DNA from: Marinobacter maritimus
GTDB lineage: Bacteria > Pseudomonadota > Gammaproteobacteria > Pseudomonadales > Oleiphilaceae
Length of the DNA: 64,000 bases
NCBI RefSeq assembly: GCF_007671675.1
Contig: NZ_VCGW01000002.1
Location: 434,001 to 498,000 of the forward strand
Direction of reading: 5' to 3'
Position numbers and translations under genes: made by a program. Each line of letters begins with the position of its first letter. Position 1 is the first letter of the stretch. Shown here in pieces: positions 1-7,526 of this stretch. The notes beneath the pieces are model-generated. The model ran no database searches. It saw nothing but the letters and a program-made list of their open reading frames with translations, and was not told the DNA's origin.

Positions 1-141
1 TATGTATGCGTCCATCACCGGTGTATCGTGTGACCGGTTCGCGTTCTCGCACATTTGTTTCAATTTAGGGGCAAAAAATTTATAGTTGCGCGCTACACAT
101 CGGTTCGTTCTCCATTCAGACCAAATGAGACCCTTTCTGTT

Positions 142-1701
142 ATGGCCCGTTCAAGCGGATTCCTGGATACCCTTCTCACCAGCAACTCTACCGAACGATA
201 CCGAGTCGGATTCAGCCTGTTGTTTCTGCTGGGCGTCTGGCTGGTTGTCGGCTCCTTCAGTGAAGGGTTGCCCAACAGCACGCTGCTAATGGCCGCTGCT
301 GTCATCGGCGGCTATATGGCTATCAATATAGGTGCTAATGATGTTGCGAACAACGTTGGCCCTGCCGTTGGCTCAGGAGCCCTTTCTTTGGGCGCCGCCG
401 TTATTCTTGCGGGCATTTTTGAATCGGCCGGTGCGCTGATTGCCGGCGGTGATGTGGTCTCCACCATCAAAGGTGGCATTATTGACCCAACAAATCTGGA
501 GGACAGCCGCGCCTTTGTCTGGTTGATGACCGCCGCGCTGCTGGCGGGTGCGCTCTGGCTCAACCTGGCGACCTGGATGGGTGCTCCGGTATCCACCACG
601 CACTCCATCGTGGGTGGTGTGCTCGGCGCAGGTATTGCTGCGGGAGGCTGGGGCATTGCGGACTGGGGCGTTATGGGCAAGATTGCCGCGAGCTGGGTTA
701 TTTCTCCGGTACTTGGCGGTGCCTTGGCGGCTCTGTTGCTGTTCACCATCAACAAGACGGTGCTGTACCGAAAAAACGTGATACCCGCCGCCCGTACGTT
801 CGTGCCTTGGCTTGTTGCCATCATGGCATGGGCGTTCGGCACTTACCTGATGATCAAGGGCGTCAAGCAAATCATCAAGGTAGACTTTCTTCAGGCCTCC
901 CTGGTTGGCCTGGTCGCCGCTGTTATTGCATTTTTTGTTGTGCGCTCGCTGGCCGCGCGCCGGGCAGCGACAATGGAAAACAGCGTTGGCGGCGTGAATA
1001 CCCTGTTCACCTGGCCGTTGATATTTGCAGCTGCGCTGTTGAGCTTCGCCCACGGTGCGAATGACGTAGCCAACGCCATTGGCCCGCTTGCGGCGATCAA
1101 TGATGCGCTATCCAACGGTGCAGTAGTGACTGCATCAAGTATTCCCTTGTGGGTCATGATGATTGGTGCTCTGGGGCTGACAGTCGGCCTTATGTTGTTT
1201 GGCCCTCGCCTGATCAAGACCGTGGGCAGCGAGATTACCGAGCTGGATAAAACCCGTGCCTTCTGTATTGCCTTGTCGGCGGCACTGACAGTTATTCTGG
1301 CGTCACAACTTGGCTTGCCTGTGAGCTCCACACACATTGCCATTGGCGGTGTTTTCGGCGTTGGCTTCCTGCGTGAGTATCTGAAGTCCAACTACGCCAC
1401 TCAATTGCATAAAATCATGGAAGAACGCGATGAAGACGATCGGGAGCGCCTCAAGCCGTTTCTGGATGATTTTCGCAATGCCTCCGTTGAGGAAATGGAA
1501 AAGCTCCTGAAGCGGGCGAAGAAAAAGAAGCAGGTGCCCCTGACCAAGTCGGACCGAAAGCGGCTCAAGAAGATCTACAAAGAAGAAATGGTCAAACGCT
1601 CGCACTTGGTGCGTATAGCGGCAGCCTGGATTATCACAGTGCCCGCTTCAGCAATTATGGCGGCTATCTTGTTTTTCACCCTGCGCGGGCTCTTTGTCTG
1701 A
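142..1701 (+). CDS. pit: Inorganic phosphate transporter, Pit family
   Basis: This is a low-affinity phosphate permease of the inner membrane (PiT/PHO4 family), driven by cation symport. The 519-aa product carries the two family signatures, one in each inverted half: GANDVANNVGPAVGSGAL at about 64-81 and HGANDVANAIGPL beginning near 304. About ten to twelve hydrophobic segments are visible. A charged, Lys/Glu-rich cytoplasmic loop lies before the last membrane helix. I chose the ATG at 142, the first ATG of the frame; only a TTG exists upstream. The usual partner, a DUF47 PhoU-like protein, is not seen and may lie left of the window. Family assignment is secure; the transported ion is inferred from the family. 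Confidence 0.93.
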   Translation: MARSSGFLDTLLTSNSTERYRVGFSLLFLLGVWLVVGSFSEGLPNSTLLMAAAVIGGYMAINIGANDVANNVGPAVGSGALSLGAAVILAGIFESAGALIAGGDVVSTIKGGIIDPTNLEDSRAFVWLMTAALLAGALWLNLATWMGAPVSTTHSIVGGVLGAGIAAGGWGIADWGVMGKIAASWVISPVLGGALAALLLFTINKTVLYRKNVIPAARTFVPWLVAIMAWAFGTYLMIKGVKQIIKVDFLQASLVGLVAAVIAFFVVRSLAARRAATMENSVGGVNTLFTWPLIFAAALLSFAHGANDVANAIGPLAAINDALSNGAVVTASSIPLWVMMIGALGLTVGLMLFGPRLIKTVGSEITELDKTRAFCIALSAALTVILASQLGLPVSSTHIAIGGVFGVGFLREYLKSNYATQLHKIMEERDEDDRERLKPFLDDFRNASVEEMEKLLKRAKKKKQVPLTKSDRKRLKKIYKEEMVKRSHLVRIAAAWIITVPASAIMAAILFFTLRGLFV

Positions 1702-1798
1702 GACACTGGCTGGTTGTAATGCGCGGGTTTGGTCATACTAGGCGTATGCCGAGGGAGCTGCAGGCTTCCCGAGAATTCATTTGCCCGGAGGGTGAGTT

Positions 1799-2068
1799 AT
1801 GAGTACACCGGTTGAAAGCCGTCGTCAGGCCAGGGTGATTGATGAGCTGAGAGTGTTCATCAAGAAGGTACTAAGTGATCCGACGATCGCGGTAAAGTCG
1901 ATAGATATTGCCCGAAAGTATCGTTCAGAGGCTGATTCTGACGAACTGATCGCCCGGGAGATCAGTGCCAACACCACCATCCGTATTCCGGAAAAGTGGA
2001 GCGAAGCGGATCGCATGTTTCTGGATATCATCCATGAAGTGCTGGACGATGAAGAGGCGCTTTACTGA
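1799..2068 (+). CDS. Small conserved-looking protein of unknown function
   Basis: An 89-aa acidic, probably mostly helical protein with no signal peptide or membrane segment. I do not recognise a family. A strong ribosome binding site (GGAGGGTGAG) ends just before the ATG, which supports real translation. It lies 97 bp after the phosphate permease on the same strand and could be co-transcribed, but the gap leaves room for its own promoter. The alternation of charged and aliphatic residues (for example DELRVFIKKVL and ADRMFLDIIHEVL) suggests two amphipathic helices at the ends, perhaps for protein contact. No function is proposed. Confidence 0.7.
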   Translation: MSTPVESRRQARVIDELRVFIKKVLSDPTIAVKSIDIARKYRSEADSDELIAREISANTTIRIPEKWSEADRMFLDIIHEVLDDEEALY

Positions 2069-2133
2069 GTTAATCGCCCTCGAGCGCCGAAGTTAGAGAT
2101 TAGTTTTGAGTCAGGGCGGGTCGTAAAAAAAAT

Positions 2134-3810
2134 TCAGGCCTGCCTTTGACCCTGCTCATGCTGCTTCAGCACCGCATTCGCCATCTGATGCAATATCCTT
2201 ATTTCGTCCTGAATTCCCTCTTCTCCTGAAAGCTCTCGCTGCTCTTCCAGAATATCCGCCAGAATCTTTGGTGTGGTCAGGGGGTTAGCCAGAACAACCC
2301 GGAACACAATGCACGGGAATTTGTAGTAACGGGCAGGTTCCAATCGGGTTCTTGAAACAAAGGCCTTGCCGCGCTCCCGTTGCGCTTTCTGGATAAACTT
2401 GGTGACTCTGTTCAGGCAGGCATTGAGTTTTTCTGCCTGAAGCGGGTCCGCCAATGCGAGTGCCTGATGCACATTGGCCGGGCAGTAACGGTAGGTGAGA
2501 ATGTTCAGTTCCGGGCGCGTAACCAGCTCAAAGTCTGGCTGCTCTTCGATCATATCGGCGAAGGTGGCTGCTTTTTCAATGCCTTGGTCAATCAGTATCT
2601 CGTAGCCTTCCCGGGCCAGGATTTTCAGGCCCGAATGAATCAGCATGGACATGCCAGGGCGCGAGCCTTCCAGGGTGGTGGTGCCAAGATCGCGGGAGCC
2701 CTTGCGGATAATGTATTGGGCATGGTGTTCAACTGCACTGGCCAGGCTCGGATCTTTAAATACCACCAGGCCAACACCCATGGGTACATACAGCTGTTTG
2801 TGGGCATCAAAGGTGACGGAGTCAGCTTTCTCGATGCCTCGCAACAGATGCCGGTAGGTTCGGGAGAACAGTGTGGGCCCGCCCCAGGCGGCGTCTACGT
2901 GGAAGTGCGCGCCGAATTCCCGGGCAATGTCTGCCATGGCGTCGAGCGGGTCTACGTTACCGGTCTCGGTGGTGCCGGCAACGCCACAAATCGCCAAAAC
3001 CTTGATTTTCTGTTTCTGCAATTCCAGGCACTTGTCGCGCAGGGCGTCGGTCTGGATCTTGTTGCTGTCGTCTGTATCGACAGCCACCAGCGATTCACGG
3101 CCCAGGCCTAACACATCGGCCGCTTTGGCCAGAGAATAATGACCTCGGCGGGACACCACGATGGCCGCGCCTTCGTAACCGTAATATTTCAGGGCGCGAA
3201 ACAGGCCTTCCTGATGCAGGCCGCGGAAGCTGCCTTCGGCCGGGAAGGCACGGTTGCGGGCAACCCAGAGTGCGGTCAGGTTAGCGACGGTGCCACCGGA
3301 GCACATAGCCCCGAGGGCGTAGCGGGGGTCGTGCATCCACTTGCGGTAGAAGGCGCCGTCTTCTTCATACACCAGCCGGTGAATCATGCCCAGAACCTGT
3401 CGCTCCATGGGCGTAAAGGCCTTGGAGGTTTCGGTTTTCACCAGGTTCTGGTTCAGGGCAATCATGATTTTCGACAGCGGCAGCATAAAATAGGGCAGCG
3501 CTGAGGTCATGTGGCCGATAAAGGCCGGAGATGCAGTATGAACGGAGTTGGCAACCAGTTTGTCGAGCAGGAATTGCGCCTGCTCGGAAACGAACACGGG
3601 TTTCTCCGGGATGGCGTAGTCGGAGAAGTTTTTCTCGACGTCTGCAAGATCCCGCTCAACCGCAACGATATGCTCCTGCAGGAAGCCTGCAAGGTTGCGG
3701 GATATGTTCTGGTCAATACGGCTGAGCGTGGACTCCGGTGCCTCGGGCACGGTGAACACACGATACATGGCTTCAATTGAGGCCTGGGCCGTTTTTTTCT
3801 TGCCGGTCAT
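2134..3810 (-). CDS. panP: PLP-dependent aspartate 1-decarboxylase, PanP type
   Basis: A group II pyridoxal-phosphate decarboxylase of 558 aa. PanP enzymes make beta-alanine from aspartate for pantothenate and coenzyme A, replacing the pyruvoyl enzyme PanD in Vibrio and relatives. The PLP lysine is K338 in the motif FDAHKQLYVPMG, with the upstream cofactor segment HVDAAWGGP. The reading frame stays open for 54 more codons upstream, but the ATG at 3810 (MTGKKKTAQAS) gives a family-like N-terminus; a second ATG at 3834 cannot be ruled out because neither has a strong ribosome binding site. A glutamate or tyrosine decarboxylase role is possible from fold alone, but overall resemblance favours PanP. 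coaBC and coaD elsewhere in the window use the downstream product. Confidence 0.85.
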   Translation of the reverse strand: MTGKKKTAQASIEAMYRVFTVPEAPESTLSRIDQNISRNLAGFLQEHIVAVERDLADVEKNFSDYAIPEKPVFVSEQAQFLLDKLVANSVHTASPAFIGHMTSALPYFMLPLSKIMIALNQNLVKTETSKAFTPMERQVLGMIHRLVYEEDGAFYRKWMHDPRYALGAMCSGGTVANLTALWVARNRAFPAEGSFRGLHQEGLFRALKYYGYEGAAIVVSRRGHYSLAKAADVLGLGRESLVAVDTDDSNKIQTDALRDKCLELQKQKIKVLAICGVAGTTETGNVDPLDAMADIAREFGAHFHVDAAWGGPTLFSRTYRHLLRGIEKADSVTFDAHKQLYVPMGVGLVVFKDPSLASAVEHHAQYIIRKGSRDLGTTTLEGSRPGMSMLIHSGLKILAREGYEILIDQGIEKAATFADMIEEQPDFELVTRPELNILTYRYCPANVHQALALADPLQAEKLNACLNRVTKFIQKAQRERGKAFVSRTRLEPARYYKFPCIVFRVVLANPLTTPKILADILEEQRELSGEEGIQDEIRILHQMANAVLKQHEQGQRQA

Positions 3811-3981
3811 AGATACCACACAATCAGTGGTCATCCGCAGGGCCGGTTCCGGATGCCCGACGGATACAGCCGGGGTCTGATTCCGGCATTGGTTACTTGT
3901 CACCTGTAGCTTACAGGCACACTGGCATCCCTGAGGTGGCGTAGTATACGGCCTGCTTCGATGTTGTGCCACAGCGCTTTT

Positions 3982-4329
3982 TCAGAGAATCTCACGGTGA
4001 ATGTCCAGTATGGCTGCATCGACCTTTTCCTCTATGGCTTTCTCCACTTGGTCCAGGCGCTGGGTGATCTGCTGCGAGGAGGTGCCTAGCGCAGCGATTG
4101 TCCAGGTGGCGCAGTCGAGGGCTTCGAGGTCAGCGGTTTCCGCTACGGCCAGGTCGGGTTCTTTGCCCCACACAGCTCTCAGCGGGGTGAAGACTTTGCG
4201 CTTGGCTTTGAGGTCTTCGCAGCCGTAGAGTTGGAAGTGCAGGGTGAGTATGCCCACGTGCGGTGTAATCGCGGTGTTGTGTTGAGGCGCATTGCCTTCT
4301 TTGAGCAGTTTTCTGAGTGCTTCAGACAT
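3982..4329 (-). CDS. DUF503 family (YlxP-like) protein
   Basis: A 115-aa protein whose residues from about 26 match DUF503: GILTLHFQLYGCEDLKAKRKV, then a VAET strand and a C-terminal DILDIHRE-like end (DAAILDIHREIL). Family members are about 90-95 aa, small alpha/beta proteins of unclear role, often near ribosome maturation genes in Firmicutes. Here the N-terminus has about 25 extra residues. The ATG at 4329 has a GGAA-type binding site and is the only good start, so the extension is probably real. It reads toward panP with a 171-bp gap, in which I see no clear terminator. Confidence 0.75.
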   Translation of the reverse strand: MSEALRKLLKEGNAPQHNTAITPHVGILTLHFQLYGCEDLKAKRKVFTPLRAVWGKEPDLAVAETADLEALDCATWTIAALGTSSQQITQRLDQVEKAIEEKVDAAILDIHREIL

Positions 4330-4352
4330 GGGTGTTCCGGCTTTGGTGCTGA

Positions 4353-4463
4353 AACCGGCGGGGCAGACTGTTCAAAACACGCTCCTTGCGGCACATCCAT
4401 GTGGCGCTTGGGCTTCGCCATCCATGGCTCCGCACAGTTTTGAACAGCCTTGCCCCGCCGGTT
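4353..4463. repeat. Intergenic 111-bp inverted repeat, copy 1
   Basis: Left arm 4353-4378 and right arm 4437-4463 pair almost perfectly, with one small bulge, including the outer AACCGGCGGGGCA and the inner GTTCAAAAC. The loop holds ATCCATG and CGCCATCCATGGC motifs. A second element of the same length and plan lies at 31221-31331, with a related core. It fills the space between the DUF503 gene and the acyl-CoA dehydrogenase gene. It codes for nothing obvious and could be a dispersed palindromic element (REP/BIME-like or MITE-like) that also acts as a terminator or mRNA stabiliser. Confidence 0.8.
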
Positions 4464-4524
4464 CCCGAACAATTCAAGTGGAGTCTACCAAATGGGTATC
4501 TTTACGCCTTGGTGGGCATAAACA

Positions 4525-6219
4525 CTAGCCTACTACAGGCGTCGCCCGCTTGATAATAGCCGCAGCATCGATGCCTGAGGGCAGGTTGCCGTAGTTCATG
4601 CCGCCGTTGGACTGCAGCCTGGAGGCGCAGAAGGCGTCAGCGACGGCTTTATCGGAGTTGCGTAATAGCAAGGAGGCTTGCAGTACCAAGGCCATGCGGT
4701 CTACCAGATTGCGGGCGCGGTATTGGAAATCGCTGATGTCGGCGAAGTCGTTTTGCAGTTGCGCGAGGAACTGGTCAAAGCGGCGGTCTGCGCCTTTGGC
4801 TTCGGCGGCTTCCCGGAAGAAGGCGTCGAGGGTTTCCGGCTCTTTCTGGATGGCGCGCAGGGTGTCCAGGCACTGGACGTTGCCACTGCCTTCCCAGATG
4901 GCATTCACCGGGGATTCACGGAACAGGCGGGGCATGATGCAGTCTTCCATTACGCCGCTGCCACCGATGCATTCCATGGATTCGTAGGCGTGGTTGGGCG
5001 TGCGTTTGCAGATCCAGTATTTGCCTACAGGTGTCGCAAGGCGGGCTAGCAGGCGTTCGTGTTCCTGATCCTGGTTGTCCAGAGCGCGAGCGATACGCAT
5101 GGTGTAGGTTAGGGCGGCTTCATTTTCCAGGGCCAAGTCGGCAAGCACGTTTTGCATCAAAGGCTGGTCGCTGAGGCGGTTGCCGAAGGCGCTGCGGTGG
5201 CGGCAATGATGCGTAGCCTGGGCCACGGCCTGGCGCATGCCGGCGGAGCTGCCAATCATGCAGTCGAAGCGGGTCATGGCGACCATCTCTATAATCGTGG
5301 GAACGCCACGGCCTTCTTCGCCGATCATCCAGGCCAGCGCGCCGCGCAGCTCCACTTCGCTGGAGGCGTTGGCTACGTTGCCCATTTTGTTTTTCAGGCG
5401 TTGTATCTGCCAGGGGTTTTTGGTGCCGTCCGGGCGCCAGCGTGGCATCAGGAAACACGACAGGCCGCCGGGTGCCTGGGCCAGCACCAGAAAGGCGTCG
5501 CACATGGGGGCGGAGACAAACCATTTGTGGCCGATCAGCTCATAAGCCTGGCCCGGGCCATTGGCCCCAGTGGGATAGGCCAGGGTGCTGTTGGCGCGAA
5601 CGTCGCTACCACCCTGTTTTTCGGTCATCGCCATACCGATGGCTACGGAGTTTTTCTGGCTGTCGGGGATATTGCGGGGGTCGTAGCTGTTGGCCAGGAC
5701 CCGGGATTCCCAGAGCGATGCGAGTTCCGGTTGTTTACGGATGGATGGAATGGCCGCAAAGGTCATGGTTACCGGGCAGCAATGTGCAGCTTCCACTTGG
5801 GAGTGCATGTAGTATTTTGCAGCGCGGGTTACATGTGCACCTTTGCACGGGTTCGTCCAGGGGCTGCTGTGCAGACCGTTTTCGAAGGCTACGCGCATCA
5901 GTTCGTGGTACGAGGGGTGGAAGTCTACTTCGTCGATGCGATGGCCAAAGCGATCGTGGGTGTTGAACGCCGGCTTGTTGTTATTTGCGCGAAAACCCAG
6001 ATCAATGGTTTCGGCGTCGCCAGCAAAGGCACCAAAGGATTTTAGCTCACTTTCTGCCTTTCCCGCCCCTTCGCGCTTCACGGCTTCCTGAAGAGCGACA
6101 TCCTGTTCATACAGGTTGTAGTTTTCCAACGCGGGTGGTTGGTTGACCACTTCGTGGGTAGCCGCCAGATAGCGATCACTATCTGTAGGTATTCCGGGCC
6201 GGGGTTGCGAGGCGTTCAT
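4525..6219 (-). CDS. Acyl-CoA dehydrogenase, AidB family
   Basis: A 564-aa flavoprotein resembling E. coli AidB and its isovaleryl-CoA-dehydrogenase-like relatives. Typical AidB stretches are NQPPALENYNLYEQDVAL near the N-terminus, CPVTMTFAA, GMAMTEKQGGSDVRANST (FAD contact), GHKWFVSAP, MTRFDCMIGS and ESMECIGGSGVMED. AidB itself is linked to alkylation stress, but most family members probably oxidise acyl-CoAs. The ATG at 6219 follows a strong AGGAGATAGCC site, so I reject the longer frame that starts 12 codons earlier. Its start lies 2 nt after the stop of the tetR gene upstream, so the two form an operon. Substrate is unknown. Confidence 0.88.
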   Translation of the reverse strand: MNASQPRPGIPTDSDRYLAATHEVVNQPPALENYNLYEQDVALQEAVKREGAGKAESELKSFGAFAGDAETIDLGFRANNNKPAFNTHDRFGHRIDEVDFHPSYHELMRVAFENGLHSSPWTNPCKGAHVTRAAKYYMHSQVEAAHCCPVTMTFAAIPSIRKQPELASLWESRVLANSYDPRNIPDSQKNSVAIGMAMTEKQGGSDVRANSTLAYPTGANGPGQAYELIGHKWFVSAPMCDAFLVLAQAPGGLSCFLMPRWRPDGTKNPWQIQRLKNKMGNVANASSEVELRGALAWMIGEEGRGVPTIIEMVAMTRFDCMIGSSAGMRQAVAQATHHCRHRSAFGNRLSDQPLMQNVLADLALENEAALTYTMRIARALDNQDQEHERLLARLATPVGKYWICKRTPNHAYESMECIGGSGVMEDCIMPRLFRESPVNAIWEGSGNVQCLDTLRAIQKEPETLDAFFREAAEAKGADRRFDQFLAQLQNDFADISDFQYRARNLVDRMALVLQASLLLRNSDKAVADAFCASRLQSNGGMNYGNLPSGIDAAAIIKRATPVVG

Positions 6220-6221
6220 GG

Positions 6222-6854
6222 CTATCTCCTGGCGCCGGTCAACCCCTGTATGCAAAAGCGGATGATGGTGTTGACCAGCGGGTCGTTGTTGTCAGTATCG
6301 TCTGCGGTTGCCTGTTCGGCCTGGGCCGGTGACAGCGGGCCAACCAGGCTTTCCGCAATAGCGCCTACCAGGCAGGTGCTGCTCTGCCGGGCATCCTGAT
6401 CCGGAATGCATTCTTCTTCGATGCCTTCGCGAATCGCTTGTTCGAACAGACTGGCGTATGCCTTCCGGTACGCCAGCCGTTCCTCTTCAACTTTCGGGTC
6501 TACCGGCTCAGCAATGAGTGACCAAGCCATAACAGGGGCTTTCAATGCGCGCTCGGCAAACTGCCGTAATGCTTTTTCCAATCGTGCCGTAGCGATTCCC
6601 GGTGTTGCCAGTGCTTCCGCCACCTTGTCCACTTCGCGCTGTGTGGCCTTGCGGAAAATCTCGGCAAACAAGTCCTCTTTTGACTCGTAATGGCGGTAGA
6701 TCGTTCCTGTAGCCACACCTGCGAGCTGTGCAACACGGGTGATTCTCGCATTGCGAAAGCCGCCTTCAGCAACGCACTGATAGGTGCACTCTGCGATCCT
6801 CTGGCGCGCCGCAGCTTTTCGCTGACGCATTTTTTCCGTTTCACGATAAGCCAT
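6222..6854 (-). CDS. TetR/AcrR family transcriptional regulator
   Basis: A 210-aa TetR-type repressor with the N-terminal helix-turn-helix visible as ITRVAQLAGVATGTIYRHYESKEDLF (about 39-64), followed by an all-helical ligand domain. The ATG at 6854 is preceded by GGGAGCC. The gene is translationally adjacent to the AidB-type dehydrogenase (2 nt), so it likely controls that operon in response to an acyl compound; this is inferred from position and not shown by the sequence. A TGAAT-N4-ATTCA palindrome just upstream is a candidate operator for self-regulation. Confidence 0.9.
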   Translation of the reverse strand: MAYRETEKMRQRKAAARQRIAECTYQCVAEGGFRNARITRVAQLAGVATGTIYRHYESKEDLFAEIFRKATQREVDKVAEALATPGIATARLEKALRQFAERALKAPVMAWSLIAEPVDPKVEEERLAYRKAYASLFEQAIREGIEEECIPDQDARQSSTCLVGAIAESLVGPLSPAQAEQATADDTDNNDPLVNTIIRFCIQGLTGARR

Positions 6855-6873
6855 TTCGGCTCCCTGCAATTAG

Positions 6874-6900
6874 TGAATCATTATTCATTCTTTGTGTCAA
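6874..6900 (-). promoter_or_regulatory. Candidate promoter and TetR operator for tetR-acyl-CoA dehydrogenase operon
   Basis: Read on the minus strand, a perfect TTGACA (complement of 6895-6900) is followed by the near-perfect palindrome TGAATCATTATTCA (6874-6887), which would occupy the spacer and -10 area. The tetR ATG begins 20 bp further on. This placement fits repression by steric block. The -10 hexamer itself is poor, so the exact promoter is uncertain. Confidence 0.5.
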
Positions 6901-7121
6901 TGCAAGTGCCATTGAACGCTTGTATTTTGCCATTGGAATTCATCAGGTTATATCACGTTACAAAAATTTACAAAAAATCCGTTGTTTATAAATAGCGCTG
7001 TAATCGAAAGCAGATTATAAAGACGCCAAGACGTTGCCGCAGTAGTGGCTAGTCGATACGGAGTGCGGCGTCCGGAATAGGCGTAGCACTTGTAACGCTG
7101 TTTTCGTTGAAGGAGAAAATC

Positions 7122-7352
7122 ATGAGTGAGCTCGACGAAAGCAACCTGGAGCAATCCGGGAACTGGGTTAATTCAAGCAATGAGACTGATGATACCCATT
7201 CGATTGCAGGCCGGGCACGGGTTCGGGCGCAGTTACAGCAGGATATCGAAGCGTTCCTGAGCCAAGGAGGCAGAATTCAGGAAGTTGAGACATCTTTCAG
7301 GGCTGATTACCCGCGCAAGGTAGAGGCAGATTTTAACAACCGCGCTCTTTGA
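7122..7352 (+). CDS. SutA-like small acidic transcription-associated protein
   Basis: A 76-aa protein with an acidic, low-complexity N-terminal half and a C-terminal segment EAFLSQGGRIQEVETSFRADYPRK that resembles the C-terminal conserved part of Pseudomonas SutA (FLSRGGKVQEIEPNVVADPP, from memory). SutA binds RNA polymerase and promotes transcription during slow growth. The acidic region here is much shorter than in SutA (about 105 aa), so this may be a divergent paralogue. The start ATG follows AAGGAGAAAATC. The gene ends 12 bp before a strong intrinsic terminator, so it is probably monocistronic. The assignment rests on a short motif and is moderate. Confidence 0.5.
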   Translation: MSELDESNLEQSGNWVNSSNETDDTHSIAGRARVRAQLQQDIEAFLSQGGRIQEVETSFRADYPRKVEADFNNRAL

Positions 7353-7364
7353 GCGTTGTCTTTA

Positions 7365-7397
7365 CAGGCCGGGGTTGGTGAATCCCGGCCTGTTTTT
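7365..7397 (+). terminator. Rho-independent terminator
   Basis: CAGGCCGGG and CCCGGCCTG form a 9-bp GC-rich stem with a 10-nt loop, followed by TTTTT. It sits just after the SutA-like gene and separates it from the lipase foldase gene. Confidence 0.88.
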
Positions 7398-7526
7398 GCG
7401 GTCTGTCTCGGTATAGCACTCAGGTTCTGCTTATCATGGTCCGTGTACAGTCCCGTTCTTCGTCTCTCTCCCGGCGCTCGGGAGTGCGGCCAAGCCATCA
7501 TCGATTCACCGGACCTGCCTGTTACC

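Noticed and set aside
1..141. PHO box before the Pit permease
   Set aside because: No CTGTCAT direct repeats are present; the weak TTGTTT/TTTATA pair is not convincing as a promoter.
2380..3111. 243-codon plus-strand frame inside panP
   Set aside because: Antisense shadow of panP with no recognisable protein and no binding site.
5152..6045. Long open frame on the plus strand inside the acyl-CoA dehydrogenase gene
   Set aside because: It is antisense to a well-supported gene, lacks a ribosome binding site and shows no protein family features; third-position bias of the dehydrogenase explains it.
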